This document shows, piece by piece, positions 1 to 7,298 of a stretch of 14,372 nt of DNA. Below the pieces are notes generated by a model that saw only the letters and a program-made list of their open reading frames with translations, searched no databases and was not told the origin of the DNA. The stretch spans positions 1-14,372 of the forward strand of contig PWGR01000286.1 of assembly GCA_003554565.1 (NCBI GenBank), in the 5' to 3' direction. The position numbers were made by a program, and so were the translations under genes. The number at the start of each line of letters is the position of its first letter. Within the stretch, counting starts at the first letter, position 1. The stretch is from Clostridia bacterium. GTDB lineage: Bacteria > Bacillota > Sulfobacillia > SLMV01.

Positions 1-164
1 ATTGGTTCACCGCCGCCGATTTCCTGGCGGATTTGCGGGCGTATGGGGTCCTGGCCAACCCGGTCAGTCCGCAGCGAATCCGTATGGTGACGCACTACCA
101 GGTCGATCGGGATGACATCGAACGGACACTGGATTCCATGGCGGAGGTGATTTCTCAGTGGTGA
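1..164 (+). CDS. Low-specificity L-threonine aldolase, C-terminal fragment
   Basis: Only the last 53 codons are present; the first complete codon begins at base 3 and the stop is TGA at 162-164. The tail has the pattern seen at the end of PLP-dependent threonine aldolases (fold type I; threonine or allo-threonine to glycine plus acetaldehyde): a small-domain segment ending LANPVSPQRIRMVTHYQV, followed by an amphipathic last helix. The RIRMVTH...V.RDDIER arrangement is the family's C-terminal signature as I remember it. The PLP lysine lies outside the window, so activity cannot be judged. The stop overlaps the GTG starts of the next gene, so the two are probably co-transcribed and translationally coupled. 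Another small fold-type-I aldolase or aminotransferase tail is possible but fits less well. Confidence 0.7.
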   Translation, partial: WFTAADFLADLRAYGVLANPVSPQRIRMVTHYQVDRDDIERTLDSMAEVISQW

Positions 165-2302
165 AGGACGAAAAGGAGAATCTGAGTGCGACAGATCTTC
201 TACACTTGCGGTTTGCTGCCGACCCGCAGATCTCCTCCGACGGGGATCTGGTGGCCTATGCGGTGCACCGGGTCCTGCCGTCAGATGACGTCTATGCATC
301 GGACATTTACGTGTGTGATGTTGACGCAGGGGATGTCCAGCGGTTCACGCACGGTGACTCGAGAGATGTGCATCCGCGCTGGTCACCGGACGGAAAGCTT
401 TTGGCGTTTCTGTCAAATCGCCCGATCTAGGGTGACAGGTGCGGCCGGCAGCTGTGGATCATGCCCACCGACGGCGGGGAAGCCCTTCCTGCTACCCGGG
501 TCGATGGCGGCATCGCCGGTTTTGTGTTTTCACCTGCGGGCAGAAGCATTGCAGTGACCGGGCGGGTGGACCCGGAGGAGGGGTTCTGCCCGGCCGACGA
601 TGACGGGGACTGCGACGCCGATGAGGACGAAGATCCCGAGCAGTTGTTCGAAAGATACAACCGGGACGTGCGGCACATAAAGGACATCAAGTACAAGGCG
701 GACGGGGAGGGCTTTCTGGACGGCAAGCGCGGTGCCGTCGGGGTGCTGGAGTTGGACGAGGACGCGCTGGCGCAAGGTGAGACCCTGGATGTGCGGACGG
801 TAACGTGTGGCCCGTACGATCACAGCTCGCCTGCCTGGTCGCCCGACGAAAGGTGGGTGGCTGTGAGTGCCTGCCGCGAGGAGGATGCCGATCTCAAGCG
901 CTTCTCCGATATCTGGGTTTTCCCTATCGATGTCCGCGGCGAGCCAGTGAAAATTACCCGGAGCCAGGGGCCGGCGGCGGCTCCCAGCTGGTCACCGGAC
1001 GGCGACACCATCGCCTACCTGGGCAATGAGCGCGAGATCGGTCGCGGTTATGACAATATGCGGCTGTGGCTGTCCGACGTCAGCGGGCTGGAAGCTGGTG
1101 CGCGCGATTTCGTGCTCACTGACCTGACCTCCGAGCATGACGTCAGCTTCGGTGATTCATCCATTGCCGATGCGCGTTTTGCCGGTCCCCCTCCCGATCT
1201 TACCTGGAGTCCCAGGGGGAGCCGGATATATCATCTCACCAGTGAGCGCGGTACGACGCAGCTGGTATCCGTGGATGCGACCTCAGGGCAGCCGATGCTG
1301 GTCAGCCGCGGGGACCGGGCGATCTACAACGCACACATACGCCCGGAACTGGAGATCGCGGCAGTGACCTACGCCTGTCCGGAGGACCCGGGCCGCGTGG
1401 CCCTGGTTCAGATCGGCTCGGAGGAGATGCCCGCCGGCTCTTACGGGGACGAGGTTCTGGAGGATTTCCGATGGGACGCGGTCCAGGACATCGACGTTCC
1501 CAACTCCGGGATGCTGAATTCCCGCAGAGTCTCAGTCGCCGAGAGATTTTCCGCGCGGGCGGATGAGGATTCTCCTGAGCTCGACGGGTGGATAATTCTG
1601 CCCGAGCGTGAGGAGGCGGTGCCCTGCGTTCTGCAGATTCACGGGGGGCCAACCGCCATGTACACCGGCGCTTTCTTCTTTGAGTTCCAGCTGCTGGCCG
1701 CTGCCGGATACGCGGTGATCTTTACCAACCCGCGCGGCAGTTCCGGGTACGGAGAGGACTTCCGTTCTGCCATCGCCCCGGGCTGGGGTGATCTGGACTA
1801 CAGAGATCTCATGGCCCTGGTGGATGAGGCCCTGCGGAGATATGGCTGCATTGATGAAAAACGTCTGGGAGTCGCAGGCGGCAGCTACGGCGGGTACATG
1901 ACCAACTGGATCATAGGTCACACTGACCGCTTCCGCGCCGCGGTGACCATGCGCTGTGTGTCCAACATGTACAGCTTCTGGGGTACCAGCGATATCGGCT
2001 TTCTCTGGGACGAAAGATACGACGGGCTTCCGTGGGAAGTGCCGGAGAACTACCGGCAGCAGTCTCCGATCACCTACATGGGCAATGTGACCACCCCCAC
2101 CCTGGTGGTGCACAGCGAGGAGGATCATCGCTGTCCAATGGAGCAGGGAGAGCAGGTCTTTGCCACCCTCAAGAAGCAGGGAGTACAGACGGAGTTCATA
2201 CGCTACCCCGGCGAGTCACACGGCCTGTCGCGCGGCGGCGGACCGTGGCACCGGGTGCATCGACTCAAAAGCATTCGCGACTGGTTCGATCGATACCTGT
2301 AA
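158..2302 (+). CDS. S9 family (acylaminoacyl/prolyl-oligopeptidase type) serine peptidase, interrupted by an in-frame UAG
   Basis: A cytosolic serine peptidase of family S9, expected to cleave short peptides; there is no signal peptide. One continuous frame of 714 sense and UAG codons runs from GTG at 158 (or GTG at 161) to TAA at 2300-2302, except for a TAG at 428-430 (codon 91). The first ~370 residues form a beta-propeller with repeated W-S-P-D/R-G blade motifs before and after the stop (WSPDGKLLAF, WSPDERWVAV, WSPDGDTIAY, WSPRGSRIYH) and an acidic insert rich in D/E. The C-terminal alpha/beta-hydrolase domain has the oxyanion HGGPT, nucleophile GGSYGG (Ser576), Asp656 in EEDH and His688 in ESHG. 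The 80- and 32-residue spacings are normal for S9. An SD-like GGAGGTGA lies 8-11 bases before the GTGs. An ATG at 461 reopens the frame but has no SD, so it is a poor independent start. The gene is either a nonsense allele or sequence error, or it is read through. Confidence 0.88.
428..455 (+). other. In-frame amber codon followed by a small stem-loop
   Basis: TAG at 428-430 sits between propeller residues SNRPI and GDRCGRQLWIMP. The homologous alignment appears to run straight through it, since the frame is identical before and after. Five bases downstream, ACAG (435-438) plus TGC (440-442) can pair with GCA (448-450) plus CTGT (452-455), around a G-G mismatch and the loop GGCCG. This is only a 4+3 bp stem. 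Whether it has any role in stop-codon read-through is inference; a single C-to-T change from CAG would also explain the stop. Confidence 0.5.
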
Positions 2303-2342
2303 GGAGGTGCGCGGGGCGCACCTGCGGGTGCGCCCCTAACGC
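2303..2342 (+). promoter_or_regulatory. Structured intercistronic leader of rarA with two competing hairpins
   Basis: Between the peptidase stop and the rarA ATG lies a strong SD, GGAGGTG (2303-2309), which is too far (about 34 bases) from the ATG to work linearly. A perfect 10-bp stem, GGGGCGCACC (2313-2322) with GGTGCGCCCC (2327-2336), loop TGCG, would shorten the distance to about ten unpaired bases. A competing stem, AGGTGCG (2305-2311) with CGCACCT (2317-2323), loop CGGGG, would bury the SD and is incompatible with the first. There is no T-tract, so it is not a typical terminator. The base pairing is read directly from the sequence; a role in translation is inferred. Confidence 0.55.
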
Positions 2343-3668
2343 ATGGACATATTTGAGCACAACCGGGAACGCATGCGCAGCGAAGGGGCACCGCTGGCCG
2401 ATAGAATGCGCCCCCGTTCACTCGGGGACATCGCCGGACAGGAGCATATTCTGGGGGAGGGAAAGCTCCTGCGCCGGGCTATCGAGGCGGACCGGGTGAC
2501 ATCATTGATACTCTACGGCCCCCCTGGCTCGGGCAAGACCACCCTGGCTCACGTGGTGGCCGCACACACCGAATCACATTTCGAGCGCCTGAACGCCGTT
2601 ACCTCGGGCGTCAGGGATATACGACGTCTGGTGGGGGAGGCCAGGGACAGGCTGGGAGCGTACTCGGTGCGGACAATTCTCTTCATTGACGAGGTGCACC
2701 GCTTCAATAAGGCACAGCAGGATGCCCTGCTCCCGTATGTCGAGGATGGCACGATAATCTTCATCGGCGCCACCACCGAGAACCCCTATTTTGAGGTCAT
2801 ACCCCCGCTGGTCTCCCGCTCGCAGGTCTTTGAACTTCATCCACTTTCAGCCGCGGAGGTGCGGGAAGTGGCGCGCCGGGCCATCGAGGACGATGAGAGG
2901 GGCCTGGGAGAATACAACCTGCGGGTGGACGAAGAGGCGCTTGCGCACATTGTGGACTCCGCGGGCGGCGATGCCCGGGTGGCGCTGAATGCCCTCGAGC
3001 TTGCGGCGATGACCACCGCCCCGGAGGCCGGCGGCGAGCGGCGCATCAGCCGCGAAATCGCAGAGGAATCGGTGCAGCGGCGTGTGCTCCGGTACGACAA
3101 GGATGGCGATGCCCACTACGACACAATAAGCGCATTCATCAAGAGCATGCGTGGATCAGACCCGGACGCTGCGCTTTACTGGTTGGCGCGCATGATTTAC
3201 GCCGGCGAGGACCCGCGATTTATTTCCCGCCGCCTCATCGTGCACGCGGCAGAGGACGTGGGTCTGGCCGACCCCAACGCCCTGAACGTGGCCGTCTCCT
3301 GCGCCGCGGGAGTGGAGAGGGTGGGGCTTCCCGAGGGAAGACTGATCCTGGCCGAGGCCGCTCTGTATATTGCCACCGCTCCCAAGAGCAACTCCGTTCT
3401 GGCTGTGGACGAGGCCCTCGAGGATGTGCAGCAGGGTAGAGGTGGTGAAGTCCCTTCCCACCTGCGCGATGCCAGCTACTCCTCGGCGGGAGAACTGGGC
3501 CGGGGCGAGGGATACGAGTACCCACCCTCTCATCCCGGACGGTGGGTCCGTCAGCAGTACCTTCCGGAGGGACTGGAAAACAGGCGCTACTACCGTCCAT
3601 CCGGGCAGGGCTACGAACGGACTGTGCGCCGCAGGTTTGCCGGCCGGCGCGATGATGACGACGGTTGA
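2343..3668 (+). CDS. rarA: Replication-associated recombination protein A (RarA/MgsA AAA+ ATPase)
   Basis: Cytosolic AAA+ ATPase of the clamp-loader/RuvB-like group that acts at stalled or broken replication forks together with SSB and RecA pathways. The 441 residues match the family's usual length. Walker A is GPPGSGKTT with Lys65, Walker B is LFIDEVHRF with Asp116-Glu117, and sensor 1 is IGATTENPYFEV. The C-terminal part contains the tetramerisation region typical of the family (RGSDPDAALYWLARM, RRLIVHAAEDVG, and the SYSSAGELGRGEGY stretch). The end is rich in arginine and aspartate. The N-terminus MDIFEHNRERM is like that of other RarA proteins, and ATG 2343 is chosen over ATG 2373 for that reason, even though its SD can only be reached through the leader hairpin. 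In Firmicutes rarA commonly precedes the Rrf2/cysteine desulfurase block, as here. Confidence 0.95.
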   Translation: MDIFEHNRERMRSEGAPLADRMRPRSLGDIAGQEHILGEGKLLRRAIEADRVTSLILYGPPGSGKTTLAHVVAAHTESHFERLNAVTSGVRDIRRLVGEARDRLGAYSVRTILFIDEVHRFNKAQQDALLPYVEDGTIIFIGATTENPYFEVIPPLVSRSQVFELHPLSAAEVREVARRAIEDDERGLGEYNLRVDEEALAHIVDSAGGDARVALNALELAAMTTAPEAGGERRISREIAEESVQRRVLRYDKDGDAHYDTISAFIKSMRGSDPDAALYWLARMIYAGEDPRFISRRLIVHAAEDVGLADPNALNVAVSCAAGVERVGLPEGRLILAEAALYIATAPKSNSVLAVDEALEDVQQGRGGEVPSHLRDASYSSAGELGRGEGYEYPPSHPGRWVRQQYLPEGLENRRYYRPSGQGYERTVRRRFAGRRDDDDG

Positions 3669-3692
3669 CGCCGGCTGTCCTTCCCTGATACG
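3665..3692 (+). promoter_or_regulatory. Candidate promoter of the Rrf2-nifS-nifU-mnmA operon
   Basis: TTGACG (3665-3670) overlaps the rarA stop codon and is a good -35 box. With 16 bp spacing a weak -10, GATACG (3687-3692), follows, which would place transcription start near 3699, at the left edge of the inverted repeat at 3699-3724. The -10 is poor, so the call rests mainly on the -35 and on the neighbouring palindrome. Confidence 0.35.
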
Positions 3693-3698
3693 GTATTC

Positions 3699-3724
3699 CT
3701 GACAAAGCCGAGCGTGTTTGTCAG
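3699..3724 (+). promoter_or_regulatory. Inverted repeat, probable operator for the downstream Rrf2 regulator
   Basis: CTGACAAA (3699-3706) and TTTGTCAG (3717-3724) form a perfect 8+8 bp inverted repeat with a 10-bp spacer. It lies 17 bases before the regulator's start codon and at the expected transcription start. Rrf2-family proteins are dimers that bind palindromes of about this overall length and often repress their own operon. The symmetry is seen directly; autoregulation is inferred. Confidence 0.55.
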
Positions 3725-3740
3725 ATATGGGGTGGGCAAC

Positions 3741-4190
3741 GTGAAAATTTCCACCAGAGGACACTATGGAGTTCTGGCGATGACGGTACTGGCGGAAAAA
3801 TACGGCGGTGACCCGGTCACCATCCGGGAGATCGCCGAGGCCAAGGAGCTCTCCTCGAACTACCTGGAGCAGCTGCTGGCGCCGCTGCGCCGGGCAGGGC
3901 TGGTGCGGAGTGTGCGGGGGCCGCAGGGTGGGTATCATCTCGCGCGTGCCCCGGAAATGATTACAGTGCGCGATGTCCTGGAGATTCTGGAGGGGCCGCT
4001 TATGCCCGTCGAATGCGCGGATGAAGATATATCTCCGGAGTGCTGCGAGGAGGACTGCTCGCTGCGACGGGTGTGGATCAAAATGCGGGAGCGCATGACC
4101 GGCGTTATTGACTCCGTAACCCTTCGTGACCTCACGGAGGATGTTGGCAGCGCATTGAAGAAAAGCGACCGGGATCGTCGGAGACACTAG
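3741..4190 (+). CDS. Rrf2 family transcriptional regulator, likely Fe-S cluster sensing
   Basis: A 149-residue winged-helix DNA-binding dimer of the Rrf2 family (IscR, NsrR and CymR belong to it). The wing-helix core is at the N-terminus: VKISTRGHYGVLAM, then TIREIAEAKELSSNYLEQLLAPLRRAGLV, then the wing RGPQGGYHLARAPE. The GTG at 3741 gives the normal family start (K-I-S-T-R-G-x-Y). The in-frame GTG at 3714 lies inside the palindrome and would add nine atypical residues, so it is not used here. Cysteines 92, 101, 102 and 106 sit where IscR carries its three cluster ligands (C92, C98, C104), which suggests a redox or Fe-S sensor rather than the cysteine-free CymR type. It is followed after 22 bases by nifS. 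It ends in TAG. Likely target: its own operon, and hence Fe-S and thiolation supply. Confidence 0.9.
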   Translation: MKISTRGHYGVLAMTVLAEKYGGDPVTIREIAEAKELSSNYLEQLLAPLRRAGLVRSVRGPQGGYHLARAPEMITVRDVLEILEGPLMPVECADEDISPECCEEDCSLRRVWIKMRERMTGVIDSVTLRDLTEDVGSALKKSDRDRRRH

Positions 4191-4212
4191 CAGTGGCAGG
4201 GAGGTTATTGCA

Positions 4213-5373
4213 GTGAGAAGAGTCTATCTGGATCACTCGGCGACGACCCCGGTGCATCCCCGGGTGGCGGCGGTGATCAACCGCTATATGCTCGCCGACT
4301 TCGGAAACGCGTCGAGTATTCATGAGTTTGGCAAGACGGCCCAGCAGGCCCTCAGATGGTCGCGTGAGAGGGTAGCGGAACTGGTCGGTGCATCGGAGGC
4401 GGATGAGATTGTGTTTACCAGCGGCGGCACCGAATCCGACAACCTGGCAATCAAAGGTGCAGCCGCGGCACGAAAAGACCGGGGTAGACACATCATCACC
4501 AGTGCGGTGGAACATCACGCCGTACTGCACACCTGTGAGGCGTTAGAAGAGGATGGCTTCCAGGTCACTAAGGTGGGAGTGGACGAATATGGGCGCGTGG
4601 ATCCGGAGGAGGTCAGCGAGGCGATCAGAGATGACACTGTTCTGATCAGCATCATGTTGGCCAACAACGAAGTTGGTACGATTCAGCCGGTTACAGAGAT
4701 AGCGCAAGCGGCGCGGGAGCGGGAGATCCTGGTGCACACTGATGCGGTGCAGGCGGTGCCGCAGATGCCGGTAGACGTTGAGGATCTAGGAGTCGATCTC
4801 TTGAGTCTTTCCGGGCATAAAATGTACGGGCCGAAGGGCGTGGGCGCACTGTACATACGCAGGGGAACCCGACTGCTCTCTCAGGAGCACGGGGGGCATC
4901 ATGAAAAAGGGCGGCGCGCCGGGACAGAAAACATCCCGGGCATTGCCGGGCTCGGGGAGGCCGCGGCTACCACGATGGAGGAACTGCCGCAGCGCGAAAA
5001 GCATCTCGAGCGCCTGCAGAGACGCCTGATTGAAGGACTGCTACAGGTGGAGGGTGTGCATCTCAATGGTCACCGCCGGGAGCGGCTGCCGAATAATGTC
5101 AGCATAAGCGCTGCGGCTATAGAGGGAGAGTCCATTCTCCTGGGTCTGAACGCCGAGGGAATTGCTGCCTCTTCCGGTTCGGCCTGTACCTCCGGCGCCC
5201 TGGAGCCATCGCACGTGCTCCTGGCCATGGGTATGAGTCACGAGATGGCGCACGGGTCGCTGCGCATGACCCTGGGACGGGATAACAGCCAGGAGGACAT
5301 CGACCACGTTCTGGAGATCCTGCCCCCGATAATTGATAGACTGAGGGAAATGTCTCCGTTTGAGATACAGTGA
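4213..5373 (+). CDS. nifS: Cysteine desulfurase (NifS/IscS-like, group I)
   Basis: PLP enzyme that takes sulfur from L-cysteine, forms a persulfide on its active-site cysteine and passes it to Fe-S scaffolds and tRNA thiolases. The 386-residue length is normal. Visible motifs are the N-terminal YLDHSATTPVHP, the cofactor-binding TSGGTESDN, VEHHAV, HTDAVQA, the Schiff-base lysine in SGHKMYGPKG (Lys203), RAGTEN, and the catalytic cysteine loop SSGSACTSG (Cys325) with the S-G-S-A-C pattern of group I. The GTG start follows SD AGGGAGG (4198-4204) by eight bases. With nifU and mnmA directly downstream, this copy probably supplies both Fe-S assembly and 2-thiouridine synthesis. Confidence 0.96.
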   Translation: MRRVYLDHSATTPVHPRVAAVINRYMLADFGNASSIHEFGKTAQQALRWSRERVAELVGASEADEIVFTSGGTESDNLAIKGAAAARKDRGRHIITSAVEHHAVLHTCEALEEDGFQVTKVGVDEYGRVDPEEVSEAIRDDTVLISIMLANNEVGTIQPVTEIAQAAREREILVHTDAVQAVPQMPVDVEDLGVDLLSLSGHKMYGPKGVGALYIRRGTRLLSQEHGGHHEKGRRAGTENIPGIAGLGEAAATTMEELPQREKHLERLQRRLIEGLLQVEGVHLNGHRRERLPNNVSISAAAIEGESILLGLNAEGIAASSGSACTSGALEPSHVLLAMGMSHEMAHGSLRMTLGRDNSQEDIDHVLEILPPIIDRLREMSPFEIQ

Positions 5374-5401
5374 TGGGAGAGGCCCGTGAGGAGAGATCAA
5401 C

Positions 5402-5785
5402 ATGTATACTGATAAGGTTATGGATCACTTCATGAACCCCCGCAACGTCGGGGAGATCGATGACGCCGACGGGGTCGGCCAGGTCGGAAACCCGGTGTGC
5501 GGCGATGTAATGGCCATGTACATCAAGGTGAAAGACGATATCATCACCGATGCCAAATTCAAGACTTTCGGCTGCGGCGCGGCGATAGCCACGAGCAGCA
5601 TCACCACCGAGATGGTTGTCGGTAAGCGGGTGGATGAGGCCCTCAAGATAAGCAATCGTGAGGTTGCCGAGGCCCTGGACGGGCTGCCGTCGGAAAAGAT
5701 GCACTGTTCTAACCTGGCGGCTGATGCCCTCAAGGAGGCCATTGATGACTACCGCAGCCGCGACGCAGACGAAGAGTCGGAGTGA
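5402..5785 (+). CDS. nifU: Fe-S cluster assembly scaffold, NifU/IscU-like
   Basis: A 127-residue U-type scaffold on which new Fe-S clusters are built from persulfide sulfur delivered by the adjacent desulfurase. The three cluster ligands are visible: Cys33 in NPVCGD, Cys58 in FGCGAAIA and Cys102 in MHCSNLA. The segment TSSITTEMVVGK is typical. The protein stops after the N-terminal NifU domain and lacks the NifU ferredoxin and C-terminal domains, so it is the short form often annotated nifU or iscU in Clostridia. SD GAGGAGA (5388-5394) precedes the ATG by seven bases. Its stop lies six bases before mnmA, so co-translation is likely. Confidence 0.95.
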   Translation: MYTDKVMDHFMNPRNVGEIDDADGVGQVGNPVCGDVMAMYIKVKDDIITDAKFKTFGCGAAIATSSITTEMVVGKRVDEALKISNREVAEALDGLPSEKMHCSNLAADALKEAIDDYRSRDADEESE

Positions 5786-5791
5786 GGCAGG

Positions 5792-6853
5792 ATGAAGGAC
5801 AAGGTCGCGGTGGCCATGAGCGGGGGAGTGGACAGCTCCCTCGCGGCGGCCCTGCTGCTGGAGAAGGGCTATGATGTGGTGGGCGTGACCATGCGGCTGT
5901 GGACCGATTTCCCCGCCGGGGTGGATCCGGCGGTGGAGGCGGCCCGTGAGGTCGCATCGGTGCTGAACATCGAGCACCGGGTAGTTGATCTGGCGGAGCC
6001 CTTCCGCCGGACTGTGGTCAGCGATTTCGTCGCCGAGTATGCTGCGGGTCGAACGCCCAATCCCTGCGTGCGGTGCAATCATCTGATAAAGTTTGGTCTG
6101 CTGTGGGAAAGCATCCGCCGCACCGGTGCGGACCGCATGGCCACCGGTCACTACGTACGACGCCGCTGGGACCCGGAAAAGGAGCGTCATCTCCTGCTGC
6201 GGGGCAGGGATCCGGGCAAGGATCAGAGCTATGTCCTTTACGCGCTGCGGCAGGAGCAGCTGGCCCGCTTATTATTTCCCCTGGGGGACTGGTCCAAGGA
6301 TCGCGTGAGGGAACGGGCGCAGGAGCTGGACCTTCCGGTGGGCGACCGGGCGGAGAGCCAGGAGATCTGTTTCCTGCGGGGTGAGGACTATCGCGACTTT
6401 TTGCGGCGGCAGATTCCCGGGGATATACGCCCCGGCCCCATCGTGGATCCCTGCGGCGAGGTCCTGGGGCAGCATAGCGGGCTTCCCTTTTACACTGTAG
6501 GTCAGCGCCGGGGACTGGGGATTTCTGCCGCACACCCCCTGTACGTTCTCCAGCTGGACCCGGGCAATAATGCGCTGGTGGTGGGGCCGCGGGAGCAGCT
6601 CCGAAGCGCCGGTGCAGTTCTGTCCGATGTCAATTTTCTTCCTTTCTCGCATCTCACCGGACCCGTGCAGGTCCAGGTCCAGATACGCTATAACGCTCCC
6701 CCGGTGCCGGCCGTCCTCTGCCCGCACGATGAAGGGGCTGAGATACGTTTCAGCCGCCCGAGGGATGCCGTGACGCCCGGGCAATCTGCGGTGTGCTACT
6801 GGGACGATGTCTTGGTCGGTGGTGGGATCATCTGCTGTGCCCCGGACGCATAA
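5792..6853 (+). CDS. mnmA: tRNA-specific 2-thiouridylase MnmA (TrmU)
   Basis: ATP-dependent enzyme that replaces the 2-oxygen of wobble uridine 34 in tRNA-Lys, -Glu and -Gln with sulfur. The 353 residues are family-typical. The PP-loop is SGGVDSS at residues 10-16 and the first catalytic cysteine is Cys92 in NPCVRCN. GHYVRR and DQSYVLY follow, and the persulfide cysteine is Cys193 in ESQEICFL. Next come SGLPFYTVGQRRGLG and a C-terminal beta-barrel with YWDD near the end. The start ATG lies six bases after nifU. Its SD is weak, which fits coupling to nifU. Having nifS, nifU and mnmA together suggests direct sulfur hand-over from NifS, since no separate Tus relay proteins are seen here. Confidence 0.96.
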   Translation: MKDKVAVAMSGGVDSSLAAALLLEKGYDVVGVTMRLWTDFPAGVDPAVEAAREVASVLNIEHRVVDLAEPFRRTVVSDFVAEYAAGRTPNPCVRCNHLIKFGLLWESIRRTGADRMATGHYVRRRWDPEKERHLLLRGRDPGKDQSYVLYALRQEQLARLLFPLGDWSKDRVRERAQELDLPVGDRAESQEICFLRGEDYRDFLRRQIPGDIRPGPIVDPCGEVLGQHSGLPFYTVGQRRGLGISAAHPLYVLQLDPGNNALVVGPREQLRSAGAVLSDVNFLPFSHLTGPVQVQVQIRYNAPPVPAVLCPHDEGAEIRFSRPRDAVTPGQSAVCYWDDVLVGGGIICCAPDA

Positions 6854-6900
6854 GGCACCGGTGGGTCGGCCATTCTACTTCCTGAATGGTGGTGATGCAG

Positions 6901-7089
6901 ATGACGGAGTGCGGCGGGACATTCTGGTCTTGCCCCCGGTGCAGCAGTAACGCCGTGGGGCGAATCGGCTCTGGCCGATACTACTGTCACGACTGCTGCG
7001 TCGAATTCACCGGCCATTCCTCGGGGGAGATATATTCGATAGATGATGAAGGAAACCTCATCTCTCTGGAGGAAGCTGACGAGCTATGA
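6901..7089 (+). CDS. Zinc-ribbon mini-protein
   Basis: A 62-residue protein with two cysteine knuckles, CPRC (Cys11, Cys14) and CHDCC (Cys29, Cys32, Cys33), 14 residues apart, a rubredoxin-like zinc ribbon. An acidic tail follows (IYSIDDEGNLISLEEADEL). ATG 6901 is preferred because GGTGGTG lies just upstream; in-frame ATGs at 6886 and 6895 have no SD. Small zinc-ribbon genes next to mnmA and alaS are, from memory, also found in other Clostridia, but I know no function for them. The stop overlaps the next gene's first possible start by ATGA. A role in RNA or tRNA modification would be a guess from context only. Confidence 0.7.
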   Translation: MTECGGTFWSCPRCSSNAVGRIGSGRYYCHDCCVEFTGHSSGEIYSIDDEGNLISLEEADEL

Positions 7090-7289
7090 TTGCAGGAGTA
7101 GGGAGGCGAACATCCAGGATGCGTCATTTCGTGCAGGGCATGATTGCCGGCGGCGTGCTTGGCGCGCTGAGCGTCTACCTTCTGTCCCCGGACTCCGATA
7201 TGACGATGTCCCCGGAACGAGCGGGGGAGAGAATGGAGGACGTGGCCCGGCGCGTGAAGCGCAAGGGCAGCCAGATGATGGGCAGATGA
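7086..7289 (+). CDS. YtxH-like small single-pass membrane protein
   Basis: 67 residues from ATG 7086. A second in-frame ATG at 7119 has its own SD, GGGAGG (7101-7106), and would give 56 residues starting MRHFVQGM, which I consider equally likely. One hydrophobic segment (about residues 17-33: FVQGMIAGGVLGALSVYLL) is followed by a hydrophilic, charged tail with many R, K and M and no cysteine. This is the layout of YtxH-type proteins: a glycine-rich helix, then a coiled or basic tail. Function is unknown; it may be co-translated with the zinc-ribbon gene through the ATGA overlap and with the permease nine bases downstream. Confidence 0.6.
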   Translation: MIAGVGRRTSRMRHFVQGMIAGGVLGALSVYLLSPDSDMTMSPERAGERMEDVARRVKRKGSQMMGR

Positions 7290-7298
7290 TGACGATCA

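Noticed and set aside
3714..3740. Upstream GTG start for the Rrf2 regulator
   Set aside because: It lies inside the palindrome, and the family's conserved N-terminus begins at GTG 3741.
3156..4187. 343-codon open frame on the - strand across rarA and the Rrf2 gene
   Set aside because: It covers two clear + strand genes and the palindrome between them; no family features.
5117..6190. 357-codon open frame on the - strand across nifS, nifU and mnmA
   Set aside because: Antisense to three well-supported genes; shadow of GC-rich coding.
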